Assembly (NCBI RefSeq): GCF_002811925.1
Contig: NZ_NPDS01000003.1
Location: forward strand, 248,001 to 312,000
Reading direction: 5' to 3'
From: Leptospira barantonii
GTDB taxonomy: Bacteria > Spirochaetota > Leptospiria > Leptospirales > Leptospiraceae
DNA: 64,000 nt
Position numbers and translations under genes: made by a program. Below the pieces are notes generated by a model that searched no databases, was not told where the DNA came from, and saw nothing but the letters and a program-made list of their open reading frames with translations. Of the stretch, positions 62,679 to 64,000 are shown piece after piece. Every line of letters begins with the position of its first letter. The first letter of the stretch is position 1.

Positions 62679-64000
62679 ATGAAACAAATTATTTCATACT
62701 TCATTCTCCTCCTTTGTGTTTGTGTCTTTTCCGTTTCTTCTCTTCGAAGCGAAACCATTCTATTAAAATCCGGAGAAAAATTGGACGGAAACATAGTCGG
62801 CCAAGACAAGGAAACCGTAACCTTCAAACTTACGGACGGAACGACCAAGGTTTATCAAAAGTCCCAGATCAAAAAGATCTCATTCGCAAAAATCACGGAG
62901 CCTACTTCCAAAAAGGAAGAAGCTCAGAAGATAGAGAAAGAGGAAGCGGAGAAAAAGAAAAAAGAAGAATCCGAACTCGCAGAAAAACAAAAGGCCGAAT
63001 CGGAAAAACGAAAACTCGACGAGGACAAGCTCAAGGCAAAGGAAGAAAAAGCCAAGAAGCGCGAACAGGAACTCGTCAATTCGAAACGTCATTATTTGGA
63101 AGCATCGTTTGGAGTCGGAAGCGGAAACGAACAAACCGAGTTACGGCCTTTTTATCAAACCATTCAATACGCGGGACTTTTATTCAGCAGTTCGGGTCAG
63201 GCGGAAATTCTCACCAATCCTTACAAAACGCCTAACAGCAGTTCTACGACTCGGATCAAATATGCTTGGAACCGTTTTACGTTCGAGCTGAGAGGAACGG
63301 AAGCGAAAGGAACGATCGATCCGACCGGCTTTCAAACCCTATCCTACGGAAGTAGCGGGGGCTCGGGCGGTTCTTCGGGAGACAGAGCGGTCAACATTCT
63401 TATGGGCGACGCGCACACCAAATTTCAAAAAGTTTCTTCGAGGGTCGGTTTTACTCCGTATCCGCATCCGGTTTTGGATCTTCAGGTCGTGGGCGGTGTG
63501 GAAAGAATTTGGACCAGAACCAGCGAGGAAGTGGACAGTTTCGGAGGAGTCACGGCGACGGGCATCAATCCAACACGCATTAGCTTTCGTGAATATACGA
63601 GCACGTTCCGAGGAGGAAGTTTCGGAATCGGTTTCGAGTTTAAGTTTTTGGAACGATTCACTCTTCAAGGACAAATTTTAAGAATCAGCGGAAACACCCC
63701 GTCCTCTTCGAAAAACTACGAATACAAAACCGACAATTCCATCGGAACGACCGCGCTCAACACGACCGGTTTGGATTATTGGTGGACTTCCAAAGGAACC
63801 GAAGTCAATCTCAAACTTTCCGCGAAGGTTTACAACAACCTGAGTTTATTCGCGGAAGCGAGCAACATGACTTTGAAGAACACGCTTCAAACCGGTTATA
63901 TCTCGGACAACGATTCGAATCCCGATCAGATCGGTCTGAAGGTTTTCGGACCGAGAATTCTGATTCCGATCCTACTCGATTCCAAAACGATTCTTACGTA
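62679..64000 (+). CDS. Outer-membrane-type protein with E/K-rich coiled coil (3' end outside window)
   Basis: The frame starts at ATG 62679 (MKQIISYFILLLCVCVFS) and is open to base 64000, giving 440 residues so far. After the signal comes a small beta domain (ILLKSGEKLDGNIVGQD ... VYQKSQIKKISFA), as seen in proteins that sense or bind at the wall. Next is a Glu/Lys/Ala coiled coil (about residues 75-130: KEEAQKIEKEEAEKKKKE). From residue about 140 on, alternating aromatic beta strands (YLEASFGVGSGNEQTE, RFTFELRGTEAKGTID, FGIGFEFKFLERFTLQGQIL, LSLFAEASNMTLKN) look like an outer-membrane barrel. The layout, a periplasmic charged spacer plus barrel, suggests an outer membrane protein of unknown function. 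Confidence 0.7.
   Translation, partial: MKQIISYFILLLCVCVFSVSSLRSETILLKSGEKLDGNIVGQDKETVTFKLTDGTTKVYQKSQIKKISFAKITEPTSKKEEAQKIEKEEAEKKKKEESELAEKQKAESEKRKLDEDKLKAKEEKAKKREQELVNSKRHYLEASFGVGSGNEQTELRPFYQTIQYAGLLFSSSGQAEILTNPYKTPNSSSTTRIKYAWNRFTFELRGTEAKGTIDPTGFQTLSYGSSGGSGGSSGDRAVNILMGDAHTKFQKVSSRVGFTPYPHPVLDLQVVGGVERIWTRTSEEVDSFGGVTATGINPTRISFREYTSTFRGGSFGIGFEFKFLERFTLQGQILRISGNTPSSSKNYEYKTDNSIGTTALNTTGLDYWWTSKGTEVNLKLSAKVYNNLSLFAEASNMTLKNTLQTGYISDNDSNPDQIGLKVFGPRILIPILLDSKTILT

Overview
The window reads as chromosomal DNA of a spirochaete of the genus Leptospira, probably the pathogenic clade. The reasons are inferential: many exported proteins with relaxed spirochaetal lipoboxes (LSVC, FSIGC, LISC, LTTFC, FVFC), moderate GC with frequent TTG starts, a giant Leptospira-type repeat/coiled-coil protein, paired RND permeases, Ig-like lipoproteins, and an msbA-lpxK lipid A segment. 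I see no rRNA, tRNA, CRISPR, phage or transposase genes.

Layout. 1-930 is the 5' part of a PI-PLC-like secreted phosphodiesterase (minus). 1342-2433 is a soluble PAS histidine kinase. 3264-20502 is the most unusual region. A 4210-residue exported protein (7116-19748, minus) ends in a self-cleaving HINT domain followed by a LAS-type (M74/M15-like) peptidase domain. Next come a small exported protein (6642-7097), then a truncated second copy of the HINT tip carrying a different C-terminal domain, an M23 peptidase (4519-6234), then a second small exported protein (3986-4504). This order matches a polymorphic toxin locus: toxin, immunity, orphan toxin tip, orphan immunity. The orphan tip begins exactly where a remnant of a duplicated lipoprotein gene (6262-6434) is cut off.

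20647-34455 holds lipoproteins and a split RND efflux system. The outer-membrane channel and adaptor are on the plus strand (21946-24753). Two permeases and two Ig-like lipoproteins are on the minus strand (24756-34455), meeting the adaptor tail to tail with a 2-bp gap. 34546-38320 carries TPR, SurA-like, MORN and SH3 exported proteins. 38369-45227 carries an SDR reductase, an MBL-fold hydrolase, an exported FAD oxidase coupled to a methyltransferase-like protein, and CreD.

45651-48541 is an RsbQ-like hydrolase translationally coupled to a hybrid histidine kinase, a candidate small-molecule sensing pair. 48572-53466 holds a membrane-anchored catalase-family protein with an exported partner, a STAS protein, RdgB and a YbiT-like ABC-F ATPase. 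53550-62466 is envelope biogenesis: an OmpA/PD40 lipoprotein-like protein, PBP1A, an oligopeptide-binding lipoprotein, MsbA and LpxK. The window ends inside an outer-membrane-type protein (62679-64000).

The common theme is the cell envelope: peptidoglycan synthesis (PBP1A), proposed peptidoglycan attack (LAS and M23 tips), lipid A export, RND efflux and many lipoproteins.
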